Part shown: one piece after another, positions 8,623 to 19,040 of the stretch | Numbering within the stretch: position 1 is the stretch's first letter | Layout: each line of letters starts with the position of its first letter | From: Roseateles sp. | GTDB taxonomy: Bacteria; Pseudomonadota; Gammaproteobacteria; Burkholderiales; Burkholderiaceae | DNA length: 64,000 nt | Direction: 5' to 3' | Assembly (NCBI GenBank): GCA_019232985.1 | Contig: JAFAMW010000059.1 | Location: 35,692 to 99,691, forward strand | Program-made: the position numbers and the translations under genes | The notes under the pieces: generated by a model | Databases searched by the model: none | What the model was told of the DNA's origin: nothing | Seen by the model: the letters and a program-made list of their open reading frames with translations, nothing else

Positions 8623-11328
8623 ATGCCCGGATTGAACCGAGCCCTGCGCCTGCCCTGCCTGGCGCTGGCTCTGAGCGCGGCGCTTGGCGCCGTCGCGAGC
8701 GCGGCCGAAGCGCCGGCCCAGCTCACGCTCGAACAGCTCTACCGCGCCAAGCCCTACAAGGGCCAGGACGCCCAGGACCCGAGCTTCAGCCATAGCGGCC
8801 ATTGGCTCGCCTACCGCTGGAACCCCTACGGCGAGCCGGGCAGCGACCTCTACGTGCGCAACGTCGAGACCGGCCAGGTCCTGCGCCTGACCTCGCCGCA
8901 GATCATGGCCGCCTACGACGCGCCCGAGGACCTCGCGCGCTTCGAGGCCAAGTACCGCCAGCAGGTCGACGAGACCGCCGCGCGCCAGGCCCGCGAGGAG
9001 GCTCAGCAAGCCTATCTGCGCGGCGAGAAGGTCGACCTCGAGCAATGGGACCGCGCCGACCTCGCCAGGGTCAAGCCCGAGGTCGAGGCCAAATGGACGC
9101 GCGACGAGGCCGAGAAAAAGGCCGACGCCGCCGCGGCCGAAGTCGAGAAGGCCGCGATGGCCAGGCTCGAAGGCGCGCCGGCGGCCGCGGCCGCTTCGGC
9201 GCCGGTCGGCGCCATTGCCGCCGCAGCGTCGGCCAGCGCGGTCGCCGCCGCGGCACCCGCGAGCGCCGCGAGCATGCCGGCCAAGGCCGACTGGGAATGG
9301 CGCGACGAGCTGCAGAAATGGCGCGAGAAGAACAAGCTCAAGCCGGCCGACCTCTACCCGGGCGTGAGCGAGTTCGTCTGGGCGCACCGCGCCGACGAGC
9401 TCGTGTTCGCGTACCGCGGCGCGCTGTTCCGCTGGCAGGCGAGCAAGGGCGCGCATATCGAGCCGCTGCAGGCGACGCAGCGCAAGCTCGCCGTCGTCGC
9501 CTATACCGGCGACGACGCGGGCTATGTGTTCCGCGACGACAAGCGCGTGCTGCGCGCGCGCTTCGACCGCGGCGGCGTCGACCTGATCAACCGCGAGCTG
9601 ATCAACGCCGACGACGCCGAGCGCAAGTACGCGATCGAGCAGACCACGCTCAGCGAGGACGGCCGCTGGCTCGCGATCGTCGCGCAGGCGCCGCTCGCGC
9701 CGCCCGGCGACGACGGCAAGCCGGGCCCCGAGCCCAAGGCGCGCCAGGTCGAGATCATGGACTGGACCCAGCGCTTCGCGACGCCCAAGAAGGTCGACCG
9801 CGAGGTCAGCGACGACAAGCAGCTCGTCAAGCCGATGGCGCTGTACATCCGCCGCGTGCCGGCCGCCGGCGAGGCGCCCGCGAAACAGGCCGCGCCGGTG
9901 TTCACGAACAAGGGCGGCGACGTCTGGTTCGAGACGAGCGACGTGGTCTGGGCGCGCGACGCGAGCCATTACGCGTTCGCGACCTGGGAGCGCGAGCGCC
10001 AGCTGCTGCGCGTCTACCTCGGCAACGCCGACGAAAACGCGGCGCCCGCCGTCGTGCTCGAGCGCCGCGGCGACGTCGGCCACGAGGTCGTCGGCGTGAT
10101 GCAGCCCCACTTCACGCCGGACGGGCGGCGCGTCGTGCTCGGCCTCGACGCGGCCGGCTGGCGCCAGCCCTACGCGATCGACGTCGCCACGCACGCGCTC
10201 ACGCGCCTCGTCAGCGGCGACTTCGAGGCGCCCGAAGTGCTCGGCTTCACGCCCGACAGCAAGGCGATGTTCGTCACGGCCAACAAGGACGACTTCGCCT
10301 CGATGAACCTGCTGCGCGTGGACCTCGCGAGCGGCCAGGCGACGGCGCTTGGCGCGGCCGGCGAGTACTACCGCGCGTCGGCGGTCTCCTTTGATGGCCG
10401 CTGGCTCGCCGCGATGGGCGGCAACTGGGCCGCGCGTCCCGAGCTCAAGCTGATCGACGCGCGCAAGCCCGGCGCCGAGCTCGCGCTGACCGACAGCAAT
10501 GACAAGGCCTGGGCCCAGGTCGACGTGCTGCACCCCGAGCGCTTCAGCTTCGCGAACCGCCACGGCGACCGCATCGAGGGCTATGTGTTCAAGCCGCCGG
10601 GCTGGCAGGCGAGCGACCGCCGGCCGGCCGTCGTCTACGTCTACGGCGGCCCGCTCGGCGACCGCCATATCGTCGAGGTCGACAGCTTTCAGCAGACCGC
10701 CTACCTGTTCGGCATGTACATGGCCGCCAGGCATGGCTACGTGATGATCGCCGTCGACCCGCGCGGCCACTCGAACTACGGCCGCAAGTTCAGCGACGCG
10801 AACTGGGAGCACCCGGGCCAGCCGCAGGCCGAGGACCTGGAGGACGCGAAGGCCTGGGCGGTCGCGCACCTCGGCGTCGACACCGCGCGCGTCGGCCTGA
10901 CCGGCTGGAGCTTCGGCGGCTTCCAGACGCAATACACGATGTACACCAAGCCCGAGCTGTTCGCGGCCGGCATCGCCGGCGCGGGCCCGACGCAATGGGA
11001 GAACTACAACAGCTGGTACACCGGCCGCACGCTCGACCGGCTCGAGCGCGGCAAGCCGGTGCTGCGCAAGTACTCGCTGCTGCCGCTCGCGCGCAATCTC
11101 GAGCACCCGCTGCTGCTCGTGCACGGCATGGTCGACCCGAACGTGCTGTTCCAGGACACCGTGAACGTCTACCGCGAGCTGCTCTCAAGCGGCAAGGACG
11201 CGCTCGTCGAGCTCTACCTCGACCCCGACGGCGTGCACGGCCTCGGCGGCACGGTCAAGCCGGTCGGCATGCACCGCAAGTTCGAGGCGTTCTGGCTGAG
11301 TCACCTCGGCGAGGGCGCGAAGCCCTGA
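8623..11328 (+). CDS. Secreted S9 family prolyl oligopeptidase / dipeptidyl-peptidase IV-like
   Basis: A 901-residue exported serine peptidase that probably trims proline- or alanine-containing peptides in the periplasm. A signal peptide ending near ASAAEA opens the protein. A beta-propeller region follows, then a C-terminal alpha/beta-hydrolase domain with the nucleophile in GWSFGGF, the aspartate in HGMVDPNVLF and the histidine in DGVHGLGG. Between about residues 165 and 217 lies an Ala-rich low-complexity insert that breaks the propeller N-terminus. The start at 8623 is preceded by an AGGAG at 8610-8614; an upstream in-frame ATG at 8554 would place residues before the signal peptide. A rho-independent terminator follows at 11351. 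Confidence 0.88.
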   Translation: MPGLNRALRLPCLALALSAALGAVASAAEAPAQLTLEQLYRAKPYKGQDAQDPSFSHSGHWLAYRWNPYGEPGSDLYVRNVETGQVLRLTSPQIMAAYDAPEDLARFEAKYRQQVDETAARQAREEAQQAYLRGEKVDLEQWDRADLARVKPEVEAKWTRDEAEKKADAAAAEVEKAAMARLEGAPAAAAASAPVGAIAAAASASAVAAAAPASAASMPAKADWEWRDELQKWREKNKLKPADLYPGVSEFVWAHRADELVFAYRGALFRWQASKGAHIEPLQATQRKLAVVAYTGDDAGYVFRDDKRVLRARFDRGGVDLINRELINADDAERKYAIEQTTLSEDGRWLAIVAQAPLAPPGDDGKPGPEPKARQVEIMDWTQRFATPKKVDREVSDDKQLVKPMALYIRRVPAAGEAPAKQAAPVFTNKGGDVWFETSDVVWARDASHYAFATWERERQLLRVYLGNADENAAPAVVLERRGDVGHEVVGVMQPHFTPDGRRVVLGLDAAGWRQPYAIDVATHALTRLVSGDFEAPEVLGFTPDSKAMFVTANKDDFASMNLLRVDLASGQATALGAAGEYYRASAVSFDGRWLAAMGGNWAARPELKLIDARKPGAELALTDSNDKAWAQVDVLHPERFSFANRHGDRIEGYVFKPPGWQASDRRPAVVYVYGGPLGDRHIVEVDSFQQTAYLFGMYMAARHGYVMIAVDPRGHSNYGRKFSDANWEHPGQPQAEDLEDAKAWAVAHLGVDTARVGLTGWSFGGFQTQYTMYTKPELFAAGIAGAGPTQWENYNSWYTGRTLDRLERGKPVLRKYSLLPLARNLEHPLLLVHGMVDPNVLFQDTVNVYRELLSSGKDALVELYLDPDGVHGLGGTVKPVGMHRKFEAFWLSHLGEGAKP

Positions 11329-11350
11329 GCGACTGAAGCTGCCAAGCAGA

Positions 11351-11380
11351 GAAGCCCGCGTGACGCGGGCTTCTTGCGTT
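11351..11380 (+). terminator. Rho-independent terminator after the S9 peptidase
   Basis: A perfect 10-bp stem (GAAGCCCGCG/CGCGGGCTTC) with loop TGA is followed by TTGCGTTT. It lies between the convergent peptidase and UPF0149 genes. The T-rich side favours the plus strand. Confidence 0.75.
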
Positions 11381-11390
11381 TGGCGCGTGC

Positions 11391-12005
11391 TTAGCGCCGC
11401 AGCCCGTACAGCGCGAGCGCGCTCTCGGGCACGGCGCGGCTCAGCGCGTCGCGCTCGACCGGGTCGGCGAGGCGTGCGCGGCCCGCGTCGTCGAGCTCGG
11501 CCGCGTCGGTGCCCAGCAGCACGATCGGTTCGAGCAGCGCGGCGAGGGTCGGGTCGTTGAACAGCGGGTCCCAGGCCTCGGCGGCGAGGTCGACCGCGCA
11601 CAGAAAGCCCGCGGCCCAGTCCTCGGCGTCGGCGATCTCCTCGCCGTCCTCGGTCTCGGCGACGCTGAGGATGGGCTCCCAGCGATCGGGCTGCTCGCGC
11701 CACTGCAGCGCGATCGACTGGACATGGCGCAGCACGAGCATCAGCGCGCGCTTCTTCTGCTTGCCGCTCGCGAACGGCGCCGTGCCGTCGCCGTCGCCGC
11801 CCCAGATGACGGGCAGCCAGTCGGCGCCCGGGCGCTGCTCGAGCGGCGTCGGGGTGAGCAGCAGGCCGGCCAGGTAGCCGTCGAGCGCCTCGATCGTCAT
11901 CACGCCGTCGCCGGGCAGCTCGGCGAGCAGTTCGTCGAGCGCGGCGAGTTCGTCGTCCGACAGGGGACGATGGTCAGAACTAGGGTTGTATTGAGGGTAT
12001 TCCAT
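11391..12005 (-). CDS. UPF0149 (YecA/YgfB) family protein
   Basis: A 204-residue acidic soluble protein of the YecA/YgfB family, whose molecular function is poorly defined. Family-like features are the N-terminal helix pair with GVMTIEALDGYLAGLLLTP, the VIWGGDG segment and the DAEDWAAGFLCAVDL motif near residue 130. The C-terminal SEC-C zinc motif found in full-length YecA is absent, so it is the short form. It lies 6 bp downstream of the next minus-strand gene, suggesting co-transcription. Confidence 0.8.
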   Translation of the reverse strand: MEYPQYNPSSDHRPLSDDELAALDELLAELPGDGVMTIEALDGYLAGLLLTPTPLEQRPGADWLPVIWGGDGDGTAPFASGKQKKRALMLVLRHVQSIALQWREQPDRWEPILSVAETEDGEEIADAEDWAAGFLCAVDLAAEAWDPLFNDPTLAALLEPIVLLGTDAAELDDAGRARLADPVERDALSRAVPESALALYGLRR

Positions 12006-12011
12006 TTGTTC

Positions 12012-12251
12012 TCAGCCATGCCTTCCGTGGCGGCTCTTGGGCTTCTTGGCATCGAACTCGGCAAGCTGGGCCTTCAGCAGGGCCATCAGCACGCGCGCGT
12101 TCGCCTCGGTCAGCGTGACCAGCGAGCTCGGTTCGATGCCCTCGAGCGGCTCCTTCGGCGCGACGAGCGCGTCAACCTTGAGCACGAGCAGACCGTTGAC
12201 CGTGTTCGACGCGGCCTTGATCCGGTTGATTTCGATGGTATGGATCTTCAT
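12012..12251 (-). CDS. Small conserved hypothetical protein
   Basis: A 79-residue protein beginning MKIHTIEINRIKAASNTVNG. It ends in a basic Lys/His-rich tail (KKPKSRHGRHG). No domain was recognised. The ATG at 12251 was chosen over upstream in-frame methionines because it leaves a short divergent promoter gap with the thioredoxin-like gene. It probably heads an operon with the UPF0149 gene. G+C is lower than in its neighbours, especially at its start. Confidence 0.6.
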   Translation of the reverse strand: MKIHTIEINRIKAASNTVNGLLVLKVDALVAPKEPLEGIEPSSLVTLTEANARVLMALLKAQLAEFDAKKPKSRHGRHG

Positions 12252-12282
12252 GGGGGCACATTGTCCATGGCAGACTAGGCGC

Positions 12283-12753
12283 ATGAAAGCCTCCACCCTG
12301 CTGCTGGCCGCCAGCCTGTTCGCGACCACCGTCCCCGCCCTCGCGCTCGACGCGCCCGTGGCGATCTACAACGAGCAGGCCGACGCCCGTGCCGACGTGA
12401 ACCAGGCGCTCGCCCAGGCGCGTGCCGAGCACAAGCAGGTGCTCGTCGTCTACGGCGCGAACTGGTGCCCCGACTGCCGTGCGCTCGACGGCAAGCTCAA
12501 GACCGGCGCGCTCGCGGCCAAGGTCAAGCAGGCCTTCGTCGTCGTCAAGGTCGACGTCGGCCGCTTCAACCACAACACCGACCTCGCCCAGCAGATGGGC
12601 GTGCCGCTCAAGAAGGGCATCCCGACCGTCGCCGTGCTCGGCAGCGACGGCGCGGTGCTCAGCGCGACCAGCGGCGGCGAACTCGCCGACGCCCGCGGCA
12701 TGGGCGACGACGCGGTTCTGCAGGTGTTCGAGACGCTCGGCGCGAAGCACTGA
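12283..12753 (+). CDS. Periplasmic thioredoxin-fold protein
   Basis: A 156-residue protein with an N-terminal signal peptide (MKASTLLLAASLFATTVPALA) and a thioredoxin-like domain. The redox motif is WCPDC within VYGANWCPDCRALDG, and a cis-proline is visible in KKGIPTVAVL. The C-P-D-C pair with an upstream Asn-Trp is typical of the thioredoxin_7 / DsbD-gamma-like group. It probably reduces or oxidises periplasmic protein disulfides; the electron partner is not encoded here. The VOC gene follows 16 bp downstream. Confidence 0.82.
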   Translation: MKASTLLLAASLFATTVPALALDAPVAIYNEQADARADVNQALAQARAEHKQVLVVYGANWCPDCRALDGKLKTGALAAKVKQAFVVVKVDVGRFNHNTDLAQQMGVPLKKGIPTVAVLGSDGAVLSATSGGELADARGMGDDAVLQVFETLGAKH

Positions 12754-12769
12754 GGCCGCGCCGCCCGTC

Positions 12770-13174
12770 ATGTTCTCCCACGTCTACGTCGGCGTCGCCG
12801 ATTTCGCGCGCGCCCACGCGTTCTACGCGCCGCTGCTCGAGCTGCTCGGCCAGCGCGAGCGCTTCGCCGACCCCGACAAGGGCTGGGCCGCCTGGCAGTC
12901 GCCCGAGGGCGGGCGGCCGCTGTTTATCGTCGGCCTGCCGTTCGAGGCCGAGCACCGGCCCGGCAATGGCCAGATGACGGCCTTCCTCGTGCCCGACCGC
13001 GGCACCGTCGCGCGCGCCCACAAGCTCGCGCTCGCGCTCGGCGGCCGCTGTGCGGGCGAGCCGGGCCTGCGCCCGCACTATCACGCCGACTATTTCGGCG
13101 CGTATTTCCACGACCCCGACGGCAACAAGCTGTGCGTGGTCTGCCACGACGCCGAGGTCGCGCCGGCCGCCTGA
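12770..13174 (+). CDS. VOC superfamily (glyoxalase/bleomycin resistance fold) protein
   Basis: A 134-residue protein with two beta-alpha-beta-beta-beta modules. HVYVGVADFARAHAFYAPLLELLG at the N-terminus and YFGAYFHDPDGNKLCVVCH at the C-terminus match the vicinal oxygen chelate pattern. His4, His103 or His105 and the late acidic/Cys positions are candidate metal ligands. Substrate is unknown. It starts 16 bp after the thioredoxin-like gene and probably shares its transcript. It is convergent with the SRPBCC gene. Confidence 0.82.
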   Translation: MFSHVYVGVADFARAHAFYAPLLELLGQRERFADPDKGWAAWQSPEGGRPLFIVGLPFEAEHRPGNGQMTAFLVPDRGTVARAHKLALALGGRCAGEPGLRPHYHADYFGAYFHDPDGNKLCVVCHDAEVAPAA

Positions 13175-13184
13175 GCCGGCGGGC

Positions 13185-13715
13185 TCAGCCCTGCTCGGCG
13201 AGCTTCTTGAGCTCGGTCAGGCCCGACTCGAAATCCTTGCCGACGAGCTTGTCCCAGAACAGGCCCATCCAGCGCCAGATCGGGTTCGCGGCGCTCATGT
13301 CCATGCGGATGCTCCAGGTCACGACGCTGCCGCCGTTCTGCGCGGCGACGCGGAAGTCGCCATGCGAGGTGCCGAAGCCCGGGAAGCTCAGGTCGTAGCC
13401 GAGCAGGCCCGGCGGCGTGGCCTGGGTGAAGACCATCGTGCCGTCGCCCTCGGTCTTGCTCTTCCAGGTCCAGCCGGCGCCGGAACCGCTCTCGGGGCCG
13501 GTGTAGGTGACCTGCATGGCCGGGTCGCGGCGCGACCAGGCGCTCCAGCGCTGCCAGGCCTTGGGCGCGGCGATCAGCGCGTAGACCTTGTCGGGGGCCG
13601 CAGCGATCGCCTGGCTGCGCTGGATCGTCACCCCGGACGGCAGCAGCAGCGCGCCGCCGTAAAGCAGGGCGATCAGCACGACGAGGCCGATCAGCAGGCG
13701 TTTGAGGAGCTTCAT
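13185..13715 (-). CDS. Membrane-anchored SRPBCC (polyketide cyclase/START-like) protein
   Basis: A 176-residue protein. One N-terminal membrane segment (LLIGLVVLIALLYGGALLL) is followed by a helix-grip SRPBCC domain beginning VTIQRSQAIAAAPDKVYALIAAP. The central beta strands carry GAGWTWKS and the final long helix FESGLTELKKLAEQG. Members bind hydrophobic ligands; no catalytic role can be assigned. It lies 35 bp downstream of the next minus-strand gene. Confidence 0.78.
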   Translation of the reverse strand: MKLLKRLLIGLVVLIALLYGGALLLPSGVTIQRSQAIAAAPDKVYALIAAPKAWQRWSAWSRRDPAMQVTYTGPESGSGAGWTWKSKTEGDGTMVFTQATPPGLLGYDLSFPGFGTSHGDFRVAAQNGGSVVTWSIRMDMSAANPIWRWMGLFWDKLVGKDFESGLTELKKLAEQG

Positions 13716-13750
13716 GGAGCGGGCCTTCCCAAGGGAGCCCGCGCGCCGGG

Positions 13751-14218
13751 TCAGTGCGCGAGCGTGTTGCGCGGCGTCGCCAGTTCGGCGTCGACCCAGG
13801 CGTCTTCGCTGAGCTCGCGGGCCATCGCGAGCTGCTGGCAGAGTTCGGTGATGCCGTAGGCGTCGCCGCCGGCGACCTCGGGCAGCGGTGCGGTGCAGAC
13901 TTCGCTCGGCAGGTCGGCGAGCGCGCCGATCAGGTCGAACAGCAGTTCGAGCGTCGGCGCGCCGTTCGCGTCGAGCTCGCGCGCGGCGCCGAGGCTGCGC
14001 GCCATGTACCAGCAGGCCTTGGCCGCGTCGTCGCACTGCGCGTGGCGCAGGGCTTCGTTCTCGAGGGTCTCGCTGCGCGCGCGTTCGGCGTCGCGTTCGC
14101 GCAGCGCCTCGGCCTGGTCCCAGGCGCCGAGCGCGTCGTGCTCGGGCAGGCGAATGCCCTCGGCCGCCTCTGCGTGGAGGTCCGGGAGCACAGCGGTGTC
14201 GAGCGGTTTGCGAGCCAT
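13751..14218 (-). CDS. Conserved hypothetical protein, acidic helical
   Basis: A 155-residue soluble protein rich in Ala, Glu and Leu, with no signal or membrane segment. It contains two cysteines in HAQCDDAAKACWYMARSL. No family was recognised. It is followed on the same strand by the SRPBCC gene. A G-rich set of short stems lies just upstream (14238-14270), between it and glmU, and may attenuate read-through. Confidence 0.6.
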   Translation of the reverse strand: MARKPLDTAVLPDLHAEAAEGIRLPEHDALGAWDQAEALRERDAERARSETLENEALRHAQCDDAAKACWYMARSLGAARELDANGAPTLELLFDLIGALADLPSEVCTAPLPEVAGGDAYGITELCQQLAMARELSEDAWVDAELATPRNTLAH

Positions 14219-14296
14219 GGCGATATTAAAGCGCGAACCGGGGGGGCCTTGGGCCCCCGGGGTCCCCCGGGTTGCAGGGGCGGCGCGTGAGAATTA

Positions 14297-15685
<1,389 letters not shown>

Positions 15686-15694
15686 GACGTAGAA

Positions 15695-15713
15695 AACCCG
15701 GCGGCGCCGGGTT
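15695..15713 (-). terminator. Hairpin between the DUF4136 gene and glmU
   Basis: A perfect 8-bp stem AACCCGGC/GCCGGGTT with a 3-nt loop. On the minus strand it is followed by TTCT, so it is probably a weak terminator for the lipoprotein gene just before the glmU start. Confidence 0.5.
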
Positions 15714-15750
15714 CGAGTCTTTGGTGGAGCGGGATTATGGCTTCGCCGGC

Positions 15751-16392
15751 CTAGGAACGGCCCGGCATCTGCACGTTGATGGTGTGCGGCTTGCCGTCGG
15801 CCATCGGGAAGCCCGACAGGGCGGCGAGGAACAGCGCGTGGACGAGCTCCTCGTCGCCGGCGTTGATGCCGTCGTTGCACGCATGGGCCTCGTACAGCGC
15901 GGTGCCGGTCGCGCGGTCGCGGATCAGCACGGCGGCCTCGCGCGTGAAGCGGCGGTCCCACAGCGGGTCGTAGGGGCCGCCGAAGCCGTAGCGGCGGCCG
16001 AGGACGGGGCCCGGGCCCGGATACCAGTAGCCGCGCCGCCAGCCGCCGTGCCAATGCCACCACAGCGGGTCGTCCCAGATCGCCGGCTCGTTCAGCGACA
16101 GGCGCACGCCGACCATCACGAGCACGTCGGGCAGGGCGCCTTCGGCGACCGGCGTGAAGCCGACCTTCTCGAGGCCTTCGATCGCATGGCCTTCGAGGTT
16201 GTTGGCCTGCTCGGCGGCGGCGCCGACCTTTTGCGAGGGCAGGCGGTCGAACGCAAAGCTGCCCGGCTTGCGCTCGGCCGGCCATTCGCCGTAGCTGACC
16301 ACGGTGCTCGACACGATATAGGGCCCGGTGCAGGCGACCAGCCCGGCCAGCGGCGCGCAGGCCAGACCCATGAGCAGTTGGCGGCGATCCAT
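15751..16392 (-). CDS. DUF4136-type lipoprotein
   Basis: A 213-residue predicted lipoprotein. The signal sequence MDRRQLLMGLACAPLAGLVAC ends in a lipobox with the modified cysteine in LVAC. DUF4136-like features follow: SFAFDRLPSQ near residue 45, a Trp/Gly/Tyr-rich stretch (WWHWHGGWRRGYWYPGPG) and a late block DRATGTALYEAHACNDG. Expected location is the inner face of the outer membrane. Function unknown in this family. Confidence 0.8.
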   Translation of the reverse strand: MDRRQLLMGLACAPLAGLVACTGPYIVSSTVVSYGEWPAERKPGSFAFDRLPSQKVGAAAEQANNLEGHAIEGLEKVGFTPVAEGALPDVLVMVGVRLSLNEPAIWDDPLWWHWHGGWRRGYWYPGPGPVLGRRYGFGGPYDPLWDRRFTREAAVLIRDRATGTALYEAHACNDGINAGDEELVHALFLAALSGFPMADGKPHTINVQMPGRS

Positions 16393-16475
16393 CTCAGTCT
16401 CCGAAACGCGTGAAGCGGAACCGCCATTCTTGCGCGCGCGTGTTTCGCGCGTGCAACTGTTTGGTCAGAAGCGTG

Positions 16476-17420
16476 TCAGTCTTCCAAACGTTGCAGCTGG
16501 ATCACGCTGGCCGGCGCCGGCGTGCCGCAGGCCTCGTCCTCGTCGAACGCGATGTCGCCGCCTTCGACCGGCGCGCCGGTCGCCTTGATCGTCTCGAACG
16601 GAAACAGCTGCCGGTCCATCATGTGCGAGGTCACGATATTGCCCATTGCGGTGAACATGTTCTCGATGCGGCCGGGGAAGCGGCGATCCCAGTCGTTGAG
16701 CATGGCCTTGACCTGGACGCGCTGGAGGTTCTCCTGGCTGCCGCAGAGGTTGCACGGAATGATCGGGAACTCGCGGTGCGCGGCCCAGCGCACGAGGTCG
16801 GGTTCGCGCACGTAGGCCAGCGGGCGGATCACGACGTTCTTGCCGTCGTCGCTGACGAGCTTGGGCGGCATGCCCTTCATGCGGCTGCCGAAGAACATAT
16901 TGAGCATCAGCGTCGTGACGATGTCGTCGCGGTGGTGGCCGAGCGCGATCTTGGTCGCGCCGAGCTCGCCGGCGACGCGGTAGAGGATGCCGCGGCGCAG
17001 GCGCGAGCACAGGCTGCACGTCGTCTTGCCCTCGGGGACGAGCTTCTTGACGATGCTGTAGGTGTCCTGCGCCTCGATGTGGAAGTCGACGCCGCGCGAC
17101 TTCAGGTAGGCCGGCAGCACCTCCTCGGGGAAGCCGGGCTGCTTCTGGTCGAGGTTGACGGCGACGATGCTGAACTTGATCGGCGCGCGCTGCTGCAGGT
17201 TGATCAGGATGTCGAGCAGCGCGTAGCTGTCCTTGCCGCCGGACAGGCAGACCATCACGCGGTCGCCGTCCTCGATCATGTTGAAGTCGGCGATCGCCTG
17301 GCCGACCTGGCGGTGCAGGCGCTTCGAGAGCTTGTTGATCTCGTGCGCGTGCTTCTTCTGCGCGGCCTCGGCGTCGAGCTCGGCGGTCGGGGCGGGCATC
17401 GGGGTATCGATCGTCGTCAT
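16476..17420 (-). CDS. ttcA: tRNA 2-thiocytidine biosynthesis protein
   Basis: Thiolates cytidine 32 of certain tRNAs using ATP and an iron-sulfur cluster. The 314-residue sequence has the PP-loop SGGKDS, the paired cysteine motifs CSLC and CNLC expected to hold the [4Fe-4S] cluster, and the family segment [19 protein letters not shown]. The start at 17420 gives MTTIDTP; the N-terminal 20 residues are variable. It begins 5 bp after the stop of the flavoprotein-FolB gene, so the two are surely co-transcribed. Confidence 0.96.
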   Translation of the reverse strand: MTTIDTPMPAPTAELDAEAAQKKHAHEINKLSKRLHRQVGQAIADFNMIEDGDRVMVCLSGGKDSYALLDILINLQQRAPIKFSIVAVNLDQKQPGFPEEVLPAYLKSRGVDFHIEAQDTYSIVKKLVPEGKTTCSLCSRLRRGILYRVAGELGATKIALGHHRDDIVTTLMLNMFFGSRMKGMPPKLVSDDGKNVVIRPLAYVREPDLVRWAAHREFPIIPCNLCGSQENLQRVQVKAMLNDWDRRFPGRIENMFTAMGNIVTSHMMDRQLFPFETIKATGAPVEGGDIAFDEDEACGTPAPASVIQLQRLED

Positions 17421-17425
17421 GATGT

Positions 17426-18715
17426 TCACCAAGCGCCGGTCTCGGCGCTGATTGCGACTTGGCAGTCGGGGAAGATTTCGAGCTTGTCGACCTTGACGCG
17501 CACGCCGACTGCGCCGGGCAGCTTCATGAGCCGCGTGCACAGCTTGGCGACGAGCGCCTCGAGCAGGTCGGTGTGCTCGGCCGTGCACTCGTCGATGATG
17601 ATCTGGCGAATCCGCCGGTAGTCGAGCACATGGCCGATGTCGGAGTCGCGCGAGACCATGGCCTGCGGGCCGAGGTTGAGCGCCGCGTCGACCTGGATCG
17701 GCTGCGGCCCCTCGCGCTCGAAGTCGAGGATGCCGAGGTTCGCACCGAAGCGCAGGCCCGTGATGTGGATGACCTGCTGGCGGTGGTGCGACGCCCATTC
17801 GCCGCGCTGCAGCTCGGCCTGGCCGGCGAGGTGCGCCTCGATGCGCTTGGCCGCGACGACGCCGTCGGCCAGCGCGGTCTGGACGCAGGGATGCTGGCGC
17901 TGGCCCGCGTCGCCGGCGACGAACAGCGCGTGGCGCGGCGCGTCGGCGAAGCCCGGCAGCGGCGGCAGGCCGGCCGTCGCGCGCTGCCAGGCGCCCGGCT
18001 CGGGCTCGTAGCCGAGCAGCACCGCGACATGGTCGAAGCGCTCGGCGCCGAACGCGGCCGAGTGCACGGCGCCGTCGGCGTCGACGCGGGCCGGCAGCGG
18101 CGTGGCCGGGCGGCGCACGATGCGCGAGTCGGCCTCGAGCCGGCGCGCGAACTGCGCCTGCGCGCGCCACTGCGAGCGCGACCAGATCGTGACCCGGTGG
18201 CCGCGCTCGGCCAAGTATAGCGCGTTCTCGACCGCGTTGTCGCCGCCGCCGAGCAGCAGCACCGAACCCGCGGGCAGCTGCTCGCGGCGCTGCGTGAGCG
18301 TCAGCGCGTCCAGCACGCGCTCGGACGCCGGGAACAGCGGCGCGGGCCGGCGCGGCCGCAGGCCGGTCGCGACGAGCAGCGTGCGCGCTTTCAGCGCTTC
18401 GCCGTCGACGTGCCACAGGCCGTCGCGCCATTCGATGCGTTGCGGCTCGTGGTTCCTGAAGATCCGCACGCCGGGCTGCGCCTCGACCTGGGCGGCGAAG
18501 CGCGCGCCGAGCGCCGCGAGGCTCTCGTTGGGCGCGCCGAGCAGCCAGGACTGCGGGAACCCGAAGCCCTCGAGCCCCGCGCACAGCCGCGGCGCGCGCT
18601 CGATCAGCGCGACCTCGTGGCCGAGCTGCGCGAGCCAGCTCGCGGCCGAGCAGCCGGCGGGGCCGGCGCCGACGATGGCGCAGTCGAAGACGGGGGTGGA
18701 AGCGGGGGCGGGCAT
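17426..18715 (-). CDS. FAD/NAD(P)-dependent oxidoreductase fused to a dihydroneopterin aldolase (FolB) domain
   Basis: A 429-residue two-part protein. Residues about 8-300 form a thioredoxin-reductase-like flavoprotein with an FAD motif [15 protein letters not shown], an NAD(P) motif [20 protein letters not shown] and a C-terminal FAD segment [13 protein letters not shown]. Residues about 315-429 match dihydroneopterin aldolase of Betaproteobacteria: [17 protein letters not shown] at the start, [20 protein letters not shown] with the conserved Glu and Tyr region, then a VKVDKLEIF strand. No ATG or GTG exists near the junction, so the FolB part appears to be made only as a fusion. FolB makes the folate precursor 6-hydroxymethyl-dihydropterin. 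ttcA follows after 5 bp. A single-base error joining two genes is not excluded. Confidence 0.85.
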   Translation of the reverse strand: MPAPASTPVFDCAIVGAGPAGCSAASWLAQLGHEVALIERAPRLCAGLEGFGFPQSWLLGAPNESLAALGARFAAQVEAQPGVRIFRNHEPQRIEWRDGLWHVDGEALKARTLLVATGLRPRRPAPLFPASERVLDALTLTQRREQLPAGSVLLLGGGDNAVENALYLAERGHRVTIWSRSQWRAQAQFARRLEADSRIVRRPATPLPARVDADGAVHSAAFGAERFDHVAVLLGYEPEPGAWQRATAGLPPLPGFADAPRHALFVAGDAGQRQHPCVQTALADGVVAAKRIEAHLAGQAELQRGEWASHHRQQVIHITGLRFGANLGILDFEREGPQPIQVDAALNLGPQAMVSRDSDIGHVLDYRRIRQIIIDECTAEHTDLLEALVAKLCTRLMKLPGAVGVRVKVDKLEIFPDCQVAISAETGAW

Positions 18716-18738
18716 GGCGCGGCCGGGGCGGCGAAGTG

Positions 18739-18819
18739 CAAACCCGGGATTATCCCAGGTCGGGGTTTGGGGGCAGCCGCTCCGGTACGCGGCGCGGTTC
18801 AAACCAGGGATTTCTCCCA
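18739..18819. repeat. Imperfect direct repeats upstream of hicA
   Basis: CAAACCCGGGATTATCCCA at 18739-18757 and CAAACCAGGGATTTCTCCCA at 18800-18819 are near copies 61 bp apart. They lie in the 130-bp divergent region between the flavoprotein and hicA. They may be regulator sites or part of the insertion junction of the toxin-antitoxin module. Confidence 0.5.
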
Positions 18820-18845
18820 TTAGGGCCGACTGATAGCGTCGACGC

Positions 18846-19034
18846 ATGAAGGTCAGAGAGGTGTTGCGCCTGCTTCGAGCCAATGGCTGGAAGCTGGTCG
18901 CCACGCATGGGAGTCACCGTCAGTTCAAGCATGCGGGTAAGCCTGGCCGGGTCACGGTGCCAGGGAAGCCGAGCGATGATCTCGCACCCGGCACGCTGAA
19001 GAGTATCCTCAGGCAAGCTGGTTTGAAGTCATGA
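18846..19034 (+). CDS. hicA: HicA-type mRNA interferase toxin
   Basis: A 62-residue toxin with the double-stranded RNA-binding-like HicA fold. MKVREVLRLLRANGWKLV and the catalytic histidine region THGSHRQFKH are diagnostic, followed by GRVTVPGKPSDDLAPGTLKSILRQAG. It is expected to cleave mRNA when free of its antitoxin. G+C is visibly lower than in neighbouring genes, suggesting transfer. hicB follows after 6 bp, the usual toxin-first order. Confidence 0.93.
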   Translation: MKVREVLRLLRANGWKLVATHGSHRQFKHAGKPGRVTVPGKPSDDLAPGTLKSILRQAGLKS

Positions 19035-19040
19035 GACCGT

